This document shows, one piece after another, positions 16,308 through 28,586 of a DNA stretch of 64,000 nt (positions are counted from its first letter, which is position 1; each line of letters begins with the position of its first letter). Below the pieces are notes generated by a model, which did not search any database, had not been told where the DNA came from, and was given only the letters and a program-made list of their open reading frames with translations. Location: NCBI GenBank assembly GCA_041918155.1, contig JAYRWH010000004.1, forward strand, positions 76,681 through 140,680, read 5' to 3'. This DNA comes from UBA668 sp041918155 (lineage in GTDB: Bacteria; Actinomycetota; Acidimicrobiia; Acidimicrobiales; Ilumatobacteraceae). The translations under genes were made by a program, and so were the position numbers.

Positions 16308-16813
16308 TCGATCCGCGCCAGCACCTCGTGTTGGTGGGGATGACCGGCGTGGGCAAGTCCACCATTGCCCGCATTCTCGGGGTGCGTCTCGGGCGTGACG
16401 TGTGGGACACCGACAGTGCCATCGAGGAGCGCGCCGGCCGTTCCGTGCGACGCATCTTCGCGGAAGACGGCGAGGCCGTGTTCCGCACGCTGGAGAGCGG
16501 GGTGCTGCGCGACGCGCTCGCGTCGACCGCGCCGCTGGTGATCGCCACCGGGGGTGGGATCGTGGTGGCCGAGGGCAACCGACGGCTGATGGCCGAGTCG
16601 GGTGCTCGTGTTGTGTGGCTGTGCGCCGATCCGGCCACGCTCGTCGAGCGGGTGGCCAACGCGAGCCACCGTCCCCTGCTCGACGACGATCCAGCGGGTA
16701 CGTTGCAGCGCATGATGCTCGATCGTGAGGCGTTCTACCGCGAGGTCGCCGATGCGATCGTGCTCGTCGATCATCGATCGGCGAGCGAGGTCGTCGAGGC
16801 GGTGCTCCGGTGA
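16304..16813 (+). CDS. aroK: shikimate kinase
   Basis: 169 residues. Phosphorylates shikimate at the 3-OH using ATP. P-loop GMTGVGKSTIAR at about 10-21, substrate aspartate in DTDSAIE, ATGGGIV in the middle, RPLLDDDP lid region. Overlaps aroC and aroB by 4 bases on each side. Confidence 0.95.
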   Translation: MIDPRQHLVLVGMTGVGKSTIARILGVRLGRDVWDTDSAIEERAGRSVRRIFAEDGEAVFRTLESGVLRDALASTAPLVIATGGGIVVAEGNRRLMAESGARVVWLCADPATLVERVANASHRPLLDDDPAGTLQRMMLDREAFYREVADAIVLVDHRSASEVVEAVLR

Positions 16814-17847
16814 TCACCGTGCGAGTGCCGTTGGGTGAGCGCAGCTACGACGTGCTCGTGGGTCACGGGGCGCGCCGTGAGCTGGCTGCGCTCTTGCCGC
16901 CGACCGCCAAGCGGGCGGCGATCGTCACCCAGGCGGGCATCCCTCTCGACGTCGACCCGGGTATCCCGCTCGAGCGCTTCGAGATCGGCGACGGTGAGCA
17001 GCACAAGTCGCTGGCGACGATCGAGTCCCTGTGCCGCGGCTTCGCCCGCATGGGCCTGACTCGCAACGACGTCGTCATCGGCGTGGGCGGGGGAATGGTC
17101 ACCGATGTGGCCGGCTTCGCCGCGTCAGCCTGGCACCGCGGCGTGCCCGTGGTGCACGTTGCCACGACGCTGCTCGGCATGGTCGATGCGGCGATCGGCG
17201 GCAAGACCGGGGTCAACATCCCAGCCATCGATGGTGTTGGGGGCAAGAACCTCGTCGGTGCGTACTGGCAGCCGCGTGGTGTCGTGTGCGATCTCGATGC
17301 GTTGGCCACCCTGTCGCCGCGCGAGTTGCGCTGCGGTCGCGGCGAGATGGCCAAGTACCACTTCCTCACCGGCGACGACCTGCTCGCAATGGGCGAAGTG
17401 GAGCGCATTGCTCGCTGTGTGGAGGTCAAGGCCGAGGTGGTGGCCGCCGACGAACGCGAGGGCGGCCGCCGCGCCTTGCTCAACTACGGCCACACGCTGG
17501 CCCACGCTCTCGAGATCGAGACCGGGCACACCATGGCCCACGGCGAGGCCGTCGGCGTCGGCCTGGTCTACGCCGCCCACCTCGCGCGTCATCTCGGCCG
17601 CATCGACGACGCCCGCGTGCAGCAGCACTACGACGTCGTGCGCGGCGCCTACGAACTCTCGGTCGGTTTGCCTGCCGGGCTGGACGCGCAGCGCCTGGTG
17701 ACGCTGATGGGGGCCGACAAGAAGGTGCTCACCGCCGGCCTCACGTTCGTGCTCGACGGCCCCCACGGGGTGGAAGTCGTCGCGGGCGTGTCGGCCGCCG
17801 ATGCGCAGGCCGCCCTGGCCGCGATGTCGGCTTCTGGGGCTGATTAG
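16810..17847 (+). CDS. aroB: 3-dehydroquinate synthase
   Basis: 345 residues. NAD- and zinc-dependent cyclisation of DAHP to 3-dehydroquinate. GVGGGMVTDVAGFAAS (NAD site), TTLLGMVDAAIGGKTGVN, and metal ligands in NYGHTLAHALE and HGEAVGVGLV. GTG start overlapping aroK in GTGA. Its last codons lie inside the first copy of a palindromic repeat. Confidence 0.96.
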   Translation: MITVRVPLGERSYDVLVGHGARRELAALLPPTAKRAAIVTQAGIPLDVDPGIPLERFEIGDGEQHKSLATIESLCRGFARMGLTRNDVVIGVGGGMVTDVAGFAASAWHRGVPVVHVATTLLGMVDAAIGGKTGVNIPAIDGVGGKNLVGAYWQPRGVVCDLDALATLSPRELRCGRGEMAKYHFLTGDDLLAMGEVERIARCVEVKAEVVAADEREGGRRALLNYGHTLAHALEIETGHTMAHGEAVGVGLVYAAHLARHLGRIDDARVQQHYDVVRGAYELSVGLPAGLDAQRLVTLMGADKKVLTAGLTFVLDGPHGVEVVAGVSAADAQAALAAMSASGAD

Positions 17848-17902
17848 TCCCACCGCTGCTTCTGGGGCTGTTCAGTCCCGGTTTCCGGGACGATTCGCTC
17901 CC
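17830..17902. repeat. three imperfect palindromes after aroB
   Basis: Three 16-base units, each starting GGG and ending TCCC or CTCCC: GGGGCTGATTAGTCCC (17836), GGGGCTGTTCAGTCCC (17864) and GGGACGATTCGCTCCC (17887). Units one and two lie in 22-base direct repeats (17830-17851, 17858-17879) with two mismatches. They could act as terminator, operator array or dispersed intergenic repeat. Confidence 0.6.
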
Positions 17903-17939
17903 GGTTCGGCGGGCTGGCACTCGCACCCTGGCAGACTCG

Positions 17940-18506
17940 ATGGTCATGACGCCGGAGGTGCGGACGGAGCGGTTGCTCATGCGTGGGTGGCGCGAGGAGG
18001 ACAAGCTGCCTTTCTCCTTGCTCACCTCCGACCCGGAGGTGATGCGCCACTTCCCGTCGATGCTCAGCGCGCAGCAGAGCGATGAGATGGTCGACGGCAT
18101 CAACCGCTTCTGGAGCGGCCACGGCTACGGCCTGTGGGCGGTGGACCGGCTCGACACGCACGCGTTCATCGGCTTCGTCGGGCTATGGACGCCGTCGTGG
18201 AGTGAGCGGCCGTACGTGGAGGTGGGGTGGCGGCTGGCCCACCAGCACTGGGGCCACGGCTTCGCCCCCGAGGCTGCCCGTGCCGCGCTGCAGTTCGGGT
18301 TCGAGCACGTGCATCTGCCGGACGACGAGATCGTCAGCTTCACGACCACGCTCAACCTCAACTCGCAGCGGGTGATGGAGAAGATCGGCATGCAACACGA
18401 CCCCGCCCGCGACTTCGACCACCCCTTGTTGCCCACCTGGGACGAGAAGCGTCACGTGCTCTATCGCATTGATCGGCGCATGTGGCAGGCGGGCGTGGCA
18501 CGATAG
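17940..18506 (+). CDS. GNAT-family N-acetyltransferase (RimJ-like)
   Basis: 188 residues. RTERLLMRGWREED at the N-terminus and the acetyl-CoA region WRLAHQHWGHGFAPEAARA followed by TLNLNSQRVMEKIGM are typical of the RimJ/RimL-type GNAT group, which acetylates protein or small-molecule amines. The substrate cannot be told. A second in-frame ATG at 17946 is an equally possible start. Lies between aroB and aroQ on the same strand, but its job need not be related. Confidence 0.85.
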   Translation: MVMTPEVRTERLLMRGWREEDKLPFSLLTSDPEVMRHFPSMLSAQQSDEMVDGINRFWSGHGYGLWAVDRLDTHAFIGFVGLWTPSWSERPYVEVGWRLAHQHWGHGFAPEAARAALQFGFEHVHLPDDEIVSFTTTLNLNSQRVMEKIGMQHDPARDFDHPLLPTWDEKRHVLYRIDRRMWQAGVAR

Positions 18507-18511
18507 GCGGC

Positions 18512-18946
18512 GTGGCCGTCATTGCCCTGCTCCATGGACCCAACCTGAACCTGCTCGGCCAACGCGAGCCGCACATCTACGGCAGCGCGACGCTGGCCGA
18601 CTACGAGGCCGCCGTCGCGACCGCGGCTGGCGCCCACGGCTACACGGTCACGGCCTTCCAGACCAACCACGAGGGCGAGTTGGTGGATGCGATCCACCGG
18701 GCTCGCACCGACGCGGCGGCGATCATCATCAACCCTGGCGCGTTCACCCACTATGCCTGGTCGTTGCACGATGCGCTCGCCGCGTTCGCCGGGCCGATCA
18801 TCGAGGTGCACATCTCCAACCCCAACGCCCGCGAGCCGTGGCGGCACACGAGCGTGGTGTCGCCGGTGGCGACCGGATCGATCGTGGGCCTGGGCCTGCA
18901 CGGCTACGAACTCGCGGTAGAAGCAATCGCCCGGAAACTCGCGTGA
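18512..18946 (+). CDS. aroQ: 3-dehydroquinate dehydratase, type II
   Basis: 144 residues, the usual size of type II enzymes. ALLHGPNLNLLGQREPHIYG carries the catalytic tyrosine loop; FQTNHEGELVDAIH, INPGAFTHYAWS and EVHISNPNAREPWRH follow. Dehydrates 3-dehydroquinate to 3-dehydroshikimate. The GTG at 18512 is chosen because the family motif begins a few residues later; it lies 5 bases after the GNAT stop. Stop overlaps the next gene in GTGA. Confidence 0.95.
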   Translation: MAVIALLHGPNLNLLGQREPHIYGSATLADYEAAVATAAGAHGYTVTAFQTNHEGELVDAIHRARTDAAAIIINPGAFTHYAWSLHDALAAFAGPIIEVHISNPNAREPWRHTSVVSPVATGSIVGLGLHGYELAVEAIARKLA

Positions 18947-20040
18947 GCGAGCCTTCCCGCGTCGATCGTGTGCGCGCCCGCCTCGGCAGTCTCGACGCGC
19001 TGCTCGTCAGTGACCTCACCAATATCGCCTGGCTCACCGGCTTCACCGGGTCGAACGGCTGGGTGGTGCTCGCTCCCGACGGGCTGACGGTCGTCACCGA
19101 CGGCCGCTATGGGGAGCAGGCAACCAAGCAGCTCGCCGCGGCCGCGGTGGAGGGCGAGGTCGTGGTCGGCATCACGGGTGCGGCCCTGCTGGCTCACCTG
19201 GCCGACGTCACCGGGCGGCACGCGACGGTCGGCTTCGAGGCCAGCCATGTCAGCTTCCAGCAGCACGCAGACTGGGCCGCGGCCTTCAAGTGCACGCTGA
19301 AGCCGGCGAGCGGCATCGTCGAGGCCGGGCGGCGCACGAAGGACGACGACGAGATCGAGTCGATCGCGCGCGCGTGCCGCATCGCCGATCAGGCGCTCGC
19401 CGAGATCGTCCCGCGACTGGGTGGCGGCCTCACCGAGGCCCAAGTGCGCAACCGGCTCGAGATCCGCTTGCGCGAACTCGGCGCCAGCGGCCCCAGTTAC
19501 GACACGATCGTGGCGACCGGCCCGGTGAACGCGGCCATTCCACACCACCGGCCGACCGACACGCTCATCGAGCCCGGCCATACCGTGATCATCGACGTGG
19601 GCGCCCTCGTGAACGGCTACCACAGCGACATGACCCGCTCGTATGTGGTGGGCGAGCCGTCGACCCTCCAGCGCGACTTGTACGAGTTGGTACTCGCTTC
19701 GCAGCTCGCGGGGCTGGCCGCGATCGGTCCCGGTGCACCCGCCAAGGAGGTCGACCGCGCGTGTCGCTCGTTGATCGCTGACGCCGGCTACGGCGAGTGG
19801 TTTTCCCACGGAACTGGCCATGGCGTGGGCCTGTTGATCCACGAAGAACCCTTCGAGAACGCCACCAGCGAAGCCATATTGCAGGTCGGCGACGTAGTGA
19901 CCGTGGAGCCGGGCGTCTATCGTGAAGGCTTCGGCGGCATCCGTGTGGAAGACCTGGTGGTCGTCACCAGGGAGGGATGCCGCGTGCTCACCGCCTCTGC
20001 GAAGGATTCACCGTGCCTGCCATCACCACCAACGACCTGA
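18943..20040 (+). CDS. M24 metallopeptidase, Xaa-Pro aminopeptidase/dipeptidase type
   Basis: 365 residues. The N-terminal creatinase-like domain (LVSDLTNIAWLTGFTGSNGW) is followed by the pita-bread catalytic domain. Metal ligands are visible in IIDVGALVNGYHSDMTRS, the His of GTGHGVGLLIHEEP, the Glu of TVEPGVY and the Glu of GGIRVEDLVVV. Releases or cleaves peptides at X-Pro in the cytoplasm. GTG start overlaps aroQ; aroQ-peptidase-efp-nusB is a common bacterial order. The last 28 bases overlap efp. Confidence 0.93.
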   Translation: MSEPSRVDRVRARLGSLDALLVSDLTNIAWLTGFTGSNGWVVLAPDGLTVVTDGRYGEQATKQLAAAAVEGEVVVGITGAALLAHLADVTGRHATVGFEASHVSFQQHADWAAAFKCTLKPASGIVEAGRRTKDDDEIESIARACRIADQALAEIVPRLGGGLTEAQVRNRLEIRLRELGASGPSYDTIVATGPVNAAIPHHRPTDTLIEPGHTVIIDVGALVNGYHSDMTRSYVVGEPSTLQRDLYELVLASQLAGLAAIGPGAPAKEVDRACRSLIADAGYGEWFSHGTGHGVGLLIHEEPFENATSEAILQVGDVVTVEPGVYREGFGGIRVEDLVVVTREGCRVLTASAKDSPCLPSPPTT

Positions 20041-20576
20041 AGACCGGGATCACGCTCGAGCTCGAGAACGGCCTGTTCCAGGTCGTCGAGTTCCAGCACG
20101 TCAAGCCCGGCAAGGGCGGTGCCTTCGTGCGCAGCAAGCTGCGCAATCTGAAGAACGGCGCGGTCATCGACCGCACGTTCAACGCCGGCATCCGCGTCGA
20201 GCAGGCCGTGCTCGACAAGAAGGACATGCAGTTCCTGTACCGCGACGGTGACGAATACGTGTTCATGGACCAGGAGAGCTACGACCAGGAGCATGTCGAC
20301 CCCACCGCCCTCGGTGATGCGGCCGACTACATGGTCGAGAACTCGGTGGCCGTCATTGCCTACTACAAGGGCGAGATCGTCACGGTGGAGATCCCCGCTT
20401 CGGTCGAGCTGAACATTGCCGACACCGAGCCCGGCATCCAGGGCGACCGCGTCAGCGGCGCCCGCAAGCCGGCCACGCTCGAGACCGGCAAGGTCATCCA
20501 GGTGCCGTTGTTCATCAACACCGGCGACCGGGTGAAGGTCGACACCCGCAGTGGCGAATACATGACGCGGGTCTGA
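20013..20576 (+). CDS. efp: elongation factor P
   Basis: 187 residues, three beta-barrel domains. Rescues ribosomes stalled at polyproline. The domain I loop reads VKPGKGGAFVRSKLRN, with a lysine at the tip. The GTG at 20013 is preferred over upstream starts: AAGGA lies just upstream and the protein then begins PAITTNDLKTG like other family members. It starts inside the 3' end of the peptidase gene. Confidence 0.95.
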   Translation: MPAITTNDLKTGITLELENGLFQVVEFQHVKPGKGGAFVRSKLRNLKNGAVIDRTFNAGIRVEQAVLDKKDMQFLYRDGDEYVFMDQESYDQEHVDPTALGDAADYMVENSVAVIAYYKGEIVTVEIPASVELNIADTEPGIQGDRVSGARKPATLETGKVIQVPLFINTGDRVKVDTRSGEYMTRV

Positions 20577-20580
20577 TCGG

Positions 20581-20982
20581 ATGACGCGCCCCGACGAACG
20601 CACCGACGCTCGCGAGCGCGCCTTGATCCTGCTCTACGAGGCCGAATCGAAAGGGCTCGCGCCCACCGACGTGCTGGCCCACCAGATCAGCCCCGCCGAC
20701 GAGATGACCGTGCTGCTCGTGGAAGGCGTCGAACACAACCTGGCCCGCCTCGACGAGGTGATCGCCGCGCATGCCAAGGGCTGGACCCTCAAGCGTATGC
20801 CGAGCATCGACCGCAACGTGCTGCGCATCGCCGCCTTCGAACTGCTCGGTCGCCCCGACGTGCCCGTGGCCGTCGTGCTCGACGAAGCGGTCGAGCTGGC
20901 CAAGCGCTTCAGCACCGACGACAGCGGCCGCTTCGTCAATGGCGTGCTCTCGGCGCTGGTGCCCGTCCTGCGCGCGGCGTAG
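20581..20982 (+). CDS. nusB: transcription antitermination factor NusB
   Basis: 133 residues, all-helical NusB fold: ARERALILLYEAESKG at the start, DRNVLRIAAFELL and AVVLDEAVELAKRFSTDDSGRFVNGVL at the end. Binds boxA RNA with NusE in rRNA antitermination. Starts 4 bases after efp. Confidence 0.95.
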   Translation: MTRPDERTDARERALILLYEAESKGLAPTDVLAHQISPADEMTVLLVEGVEHNLARLDEVIAAHAKGWTLKRMPSIDRNVLRIAAFELLGRPDVPVAVVLDEAVELAKRFSTDDSGRFVNGVLSALVPVLRAA

Positions 20983-21043
20983 CCGGCCGCTCTTCGACAC
21001 GCTGCCCACCACGGACACCTGGAATCGGCAAGACTGACGGCCC

Positions 21044-22627
21044 GTGAGCGAACGCCTCGTCGACTTCATCTACCGCGTCGTCGAACGCTTGCGCCGGATC
21101 CACCCGGCCGCATGGCTGACGTTCCTGTTCGCGGCCGGGTTCGCCGTGCTGTTCGGCTCGCTGGGGGTGCAGAACCAGCGCAACTTCGGCACCTGGTCGT
21201 ACGACATGGGTATTTACGACCAGGGCTTCTGGCTCGTGTCGCGCGGTCATCAGTTCATGAGCGTGCGCGGCATGAACTTCTGGGGCCACCACTTCAACCT
21301 GATCGCCTTCGCGTTCGTGCCGTTCTATTGGCTCGGTGCCGGGCCGGAGTTCCTCTACGTCGTGCAGGCGATCTTCCTCGCCGCGGCCGCCTTCCCGATC
21401 TACCTGATCGCCCGCGACAAGTTCCGCACGCCGTGGATGGGGCTGATCTTCGCCCTCGTCTATCTCGCCTACGCGCCGGTGCAATGGATCAGCTGGTCGA
21501 TGTTCCACCCCGAGGCGTTGGTGATCGCTCCGTTCCTGTGGGCGTGGTGGTTCGCCACCAAGGAGCGGTGGGGTTGGTTCTTCGCCATGGTGCTGCTCGC
21601 GCTCAGCATGCGCGAGGACGTGGCGATGGCCGTGGTGATGCTCGGCATCGTGCTCGCGATCTACATGCGCAATGCGCCCGACTACCGGCGCGTTCTATGG
21701 CGCTGCGCGTGGACGGTGGTGCTCGGCGCGGTGTGGTACCTGGTGGCCACCCGCCTGGTGTTGAACTACTACAACGACGGCAAGGAGCCGTTCTACATCA
21801 CGTACTTCTACGGGAACTACGGGCACAGCGTCGGCCAGATCGGCAAGGCGATCCTGCAGAACCCCGACCGGGTGATCAGCGATGCGGTGCAGCACGACCG
21901 CATCAGGTTCTACAAACAGTTGGGGTGGCCGCTGGCGTGGCTACCCCTGCTGAACCCACTCGCCTTGTTGATGGCCCTACCCCAGATGCTGGCCAGCGTG
22001 ATCGGGCTCAGCCCGTACGCGCGCATGATCAACTACCAGTACACGTCGGTGATGATCGCCCCGCTGATGATCTCCTCGATCCACGGTGGCCACACGCTGT
22101 GGCGCTTCCGCCCGGCGCGCACCCTGCTGCCGATCGCCCTGCTGTTGTGCGCGTGGATCACGAATGCGGCGTGGTCGCCCTCACCGATCGGGCCGGACCT
22201 CAACTACCTCGCGTGGAGCCAACCGAACCCGCGCCACGAGTCATTGCGCACAGCACTCACCTACATTCCCGGCGATGCGGCCGTGTCGGCCAGCTACCAG
22301 TTGTTGCCCCACCTCACCCATCGCTACGAGATCTACGACTGGCCGAATCCGTTCTACGCGAGCGTGTGGGGCAACGACGACTGCGACCACCTGCCCGACC
22401 CGCGCACGATCGACTACGTGATCCTCGACACGACACAGATCGGCGCGAACAACCTCGGCATCTACGACGCGATGCGTGTCACCGATGGTCCGTTCGAGGC
22501 CGTGTTCGAGGACGAGAACGTAGTGGTGCTCAAGCGGGTGGGTACGAGCTACGAGGTCGACGTGCGACCGCAAGCAAGTTCTTGCCAACTGCTGGCGATC
22601 CGACACGGTTCTGGAGGAACCGGCTGA
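21044..22627 (+). CDS. DUF2079 integral membrane protein
   Basis: 527 residues with about ten hydrophobic segments. The pattern GTWSYDMGIYDQGFWL and WGHHFNLI at the N-terminus matches DUF2079, a family that looks like GT-C-type membrane glycosyltransferases; activity is unproven. A soluble C-terminal part begins at about residue 400. The last 98 bases overlap the convergent GT2-methyltransferase gene. GTG start, no clear ribosome site. Confidence 0.85.
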   Translation: MSERLVDFIYRVVERLRRIHPAAWLTFLFAAGFAVLFGSLGVQNQRNFGTWSYDMGIYDQGFWLVSRGHQFMSVRGMNFWGHHFNLIAFAFVPFYWLGAGPEFLYVVQAIFLAAAAFPIYLIARDKFRTPWMGLIFALVYLAYAPVQWISWSMFHPEALVIAPFLWAWWFATKERWGWFFAMVLLALSMREDVAMAVVMLGIVLAIYMRNAPDYRRVLWRCAWTVVLGAVWYLVATRLVLNYYNDGKEPFYITYFYGNYGHSVGQIGKAILQNPDRVISDAVQHDRIRFYKQLGWPLAWLPLLNPLALLMALPQMLASVIGLSPYARMINYQYTSVMIAPLMISSIHGGHTLWRFRPARTLLPIALLLCAWITNAAWSPSPIGPDLNYLAWSQPNPRHESLRTALTYIPGDAAVSASYQLLPHLTHRYEIYDWPNPFYASVWGNDDCDHLPDPRTIDYVILDTTQIGANNLGIYDAMRVTDGPFEAVFEDENVVVLKRVGTSYEVDVRPQASSCQLLAIRHGSGGTG

Positions 22628-24002
22628 CCGGCACGATCAGCGAGTCGAACACCTTCGACGAGCCGGCGTGCAGCCGCTGGACGTTGAGCACGCGGTACAT
22701 GAAGAAGTACGGCACGACCCCCGCCACGTCCATGTACTTCGCCTGCACGAGTTCCAGCCCGGCCTGTTCGACCACCGACTGCAGCAAGTCGCGGTCGTAG
22801 CGACGGTAGTGGCCCGACTTGAAGTCGAGACTGCCGTACAGCGCGGGCATCGCCGGCACGAACATCGCCACGGTGCCGCCCGGGGCCACCAGCGCGGTGG
22901 CGGTGCGCAGTTCGGCGATGTCGTCGCGGATGTGCTCCAGCACGCTCACGTACACGACCGAGTCGAACGGCTCGCTGTCGCCCGCCGCGAGCAAGGCCTG
23001 CGACGTCACCTGGCGCACGTCGAGGTTGGGCGTTCCTGCGGTGCGCCGCGCCAGCTCGGGGAAGACATTGTCGGCCGGTTCGATCGCCAGCACGGCGTGG
23101 CCCGCGGCGGCGAGCTTGGTGGCGATGGCGCCCACGCCGGCACCGACCTCCAGCACACGGTGGCCGAGGTGGGGGTGCAGCTCGTCGCTGATCCAGGTGA
23201 GGAAGCGGTCGGCGTCGGCCAGGTTGGCCAGCTCTTCGGTGGCCCCGAACACGGACTCGCCGGTGGCCGCCTGGGCGCGCAGGCGCGGGCTGCGCTGGGC
23301 CCACAGCGCCTGGTTGCTGCGCATCTCGCGCCGGATCGCCTTCACGCGGCGGCGGATGGGCAGCAGGTTGCGCACGAACTCACGCAGATCGCTACCGCCG
23401 ACGGCGCCCGCCGCGGAGTAGCGCGGCCGGAACGTGATCGGCACTTCGTCGACCGCGAACCCACGGGCCTGCACCACGGCCACCATCGCGCTGAAGAAGC
23501 CGTAGGTCTCGTCGGGGAGTGCCTCCTCCAGCAGCACGGCGACGGCTTCGGGGCTGTACACGCGGAAGCTGGTGGTGGAGTCGCTGACGCCACGGGCCCC
23601 GGTGAACGCCTTCACCGCGGCGTTGCCCAGGCGGCTGGCCGCGCTGCGCAGCACACCGGTGCCGGGGGAGGAGCCACCGCGCGTCCAGCGTGACCCGATG
23701 GTCAGCCCGCTGCCGCGCACCAAGTGGCTGCGCACGAGCGTGGGAATCTGGCGTGGATCGTGCTGGCCGTCGGCGTCGAGCGACACGATCACCTCGGCGC
23801 CGTCGGCCAGGGCGGCGCGGAACCCGTCGACAAGAGCCTGGGCGAAGCCGGCCGCCTCGTGCTCGGCGCCTGCCCCGAGCAGCATCTCGTGCACCTCCAA
23901 CCCGCTCGGCGCGAGGGCACGGCGGGCTTCGTCGAGCTCGGCCAGCACCGGTTCCGCGGCGGCGAAACGGTGCTGGGAGGCAAGGAGTACGGCGACGCGC
24001 AC
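22530..24002 (-). CDS. fusion of GT2 glycosyltransferase and SAM-dependent methyltransferase
   Basis: 490 residues. Residues about 1-235 are a family 2 glycosyltransferase of the polyprenyl-phosphate sugar type: VIVSLDADGQHDPRQIP carries the DxD site and GSRWTRGG follows. Residues about 255-470 are a class I methyltransferase with VLEVGAGVGAIA as SAM site and VYVSVLEHIRDD. It has no clear membrane segment of its own, only hydrophobic patches near the end. Convergent with the DUF2079 gene, which may act in the same cell-envelope pathway. TAGCGT lies 6 bases before the GTG. Confidence 0.85.
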   Translation of the reverse strand: MRVAVLLASQHRFAAAEPVLAELDEARRALAPSGLEVHEMLLGAGAEHEAAGFAQALVDGFRAALADGAEVIVSLDADGQHDPRQIPTLVRSHLVRGSGLTIGSRWTRGGSSPGTGVLRSAASRLGNAAVKAFTGARGVSDSTTSFRVYSPEAVAVLLEEALPDETYGFFSAMVAVVQARGFAVDEVPITFRPRYSAAGAVGGSDLREFVRNLLPIRRRVKAIRREMRSNQALWAQRSPRLRAQAATGESVFGATEELANLADADRFLTWISDELHPHLGHRVLEVGAGVGAIATKLAAAGHAVLAIEPADNVFPELARRTAGTPNLDVRQVTSQALLAAGDSEPFDSVVYVSVLEHIRDDIAELRTATALVAPGGTVAMFVPAMPALYGSLDFKSGHYRRYDRDLLQSVVEQAGLELVQAKYMDVAGVVPYFFMYRVLNVQRLHAGSSKVFDSLIVPVSRFLQNRVGSPAVGKNLLAVARRPRSSYPPA

Positions 24003-24008
24003 GCCGTG

Positions 24009-24014
24009 ACGCTA
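24009..24014 (-). promoter_or_regulatory. -10 box, leaderless type, GT2-methyltransferase gene
   Basis: TAGCGT on the minus strand with 6 bases to the GTG at 24002. Confidence 0.4.
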
Positions 24015-24103
24015 TCCTCGCGGATCAACCGTGAAACGGGTCCCGTGAGGCTCGTACGGGAGGAGCGAGACGTCGATGGTTGCCCTGCATCCGCCTGCCG
24101 GAA

Positions 24104-24137
24104 TGCATGATCGTGCACTAGTATGCATGTTCATGCA
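24104..24137 (+). promoter_or_regulatory. two candidate ArgR operators (ARG boxes) upstream of carA
   Basis: TGCATGATCGTGCA (24104-24117) and the perfect palindrome TGCATGTTCATGCA (24124-24137) begin 20 bases apart, about two helical turns. TAGTAT at 24119-24124 between them can serve as the carA -10. The second box has the same TGCATGnnCATGCA form as the site upstream of argC. ArgR is encoded in this window, and arginine control of carAB is known in other bacteria. Confidence 0.7.
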
Positions 24138-24161
24138 GAGCGTGGAGAGGGGGTGCGACCG

Positions 24162-25288
24162 ATGAGCGAGGCATCTCCCGTCGAGGCGGCCCTCGTGCTG
24201 GCCGACGGCAGCGTGTTCGAAGGCGAGCTGATCGGCACCGAACCTGCCGGCGGCATCGCCGGCGGTGAGGTGGTGTTCAACACCGTCCTGTCGGGTTACC
24301 AGGAAGTGATCACAGACCCGAGTTACGCGGGCCAGATCATCACCTTCACCTACCCGCATATCGGCAACTACGGCGTCAACGCCACCGACTTCGAGTCGGC
24401 CCGGCCCTTTGCCCGCGGCGTGATCGTGCGCGAGATGGCCCGGCGCGACAGCAACCACCGCAGCGAGGGCTCGCTCGACGGCCTGCTGCGCCGCTTCGGC
24501 ATCAGCGGCATCGCCGGCATCGACACCCGCCGCCTCACACGGTTGATTCGCGACACGGGCGCGATGCCCGGCGCGTTCGGCCCGGTGAGCTCCGGCGAAG
24601 CCGCCCTGCGCGCCGCCGCGGCCGCGGAGAACGGCACCGACGGCATCGACCTCGTCGCCCAGGTCACGACCGCCCAGCCGTACACGTACTCGTACACCGG
24701 CGCGGGCGAATCGACGCGGCGCATCGTCGCCTTCGACTTCGGCATCAAGACCACGATCCTGCGCCACCTCTCGGGCATCGGCGCCGTGGAAGTCGTGCCC
24801 GCCTCCACCACCGCGGCCGATGTGCTCGCCCGGCACCCCGACGGCGTGTTCCTCTCCAACGGCCCCGGTGATCCGGCGATGGTGGGCTACGCGACCGACA
24901 CCATCCGCGACCTCATCGGCCAGGTGCCCATCTTCGGCATCTGCCTCGGCCATCAGCTGCTCAGCCGGGCGCTCGGTGGTGAGACGTTCAAGCTGCCCTT
25001 CGGCCACCACGGCGGCAACCACCCGGTGCGCCACGAGGCCACCGGCCATGTCGAGATCACCAGCCAGAACCACAACTTCTGCGTGAACCCGGCCAGCCTG
25101 GAGGGGATCGCCGAGATCACCCACCGCAACCTCAACGACCTCACCAACGAGGGCATGCGGGTGATCGGCAAGCCGGCCTTCAGCGTGCAGTACCACCCCG
25201 AGGCCGGGCCCGGCCCACACGACAGCAGGTACCTGTTCGGCATGTTCGCGGCGCTGATGGATTCGGGCCTGATGGGGGTGGCGGTCTG

Positions 25289-25289
<1 letters not shown>
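24162..25289 (+). CDS. carA: carbamoyl-phosphate synthase small subunit
   Basis: 375 residues from ATG 24162; an upstream in-frame start at 24123 would lie inside the operator. Glutamine amidotransferase subunit that feeds ammonia to CarB. N-terminal domain (LADGSVFEGE, VFNTVLSGYQEV), then class I amidotransferase with the catalytic Cys in FGICLGHQLLSRALGG and the His/Glu in SVQYHPEAGPGP. Overlaps carB by one base (TGATG). Confidence 0.96.
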
Positions 25290-28570
<3,281 letters not shown>

Positions 28571-28586
28571 CGAAACAGGTCGCCTC

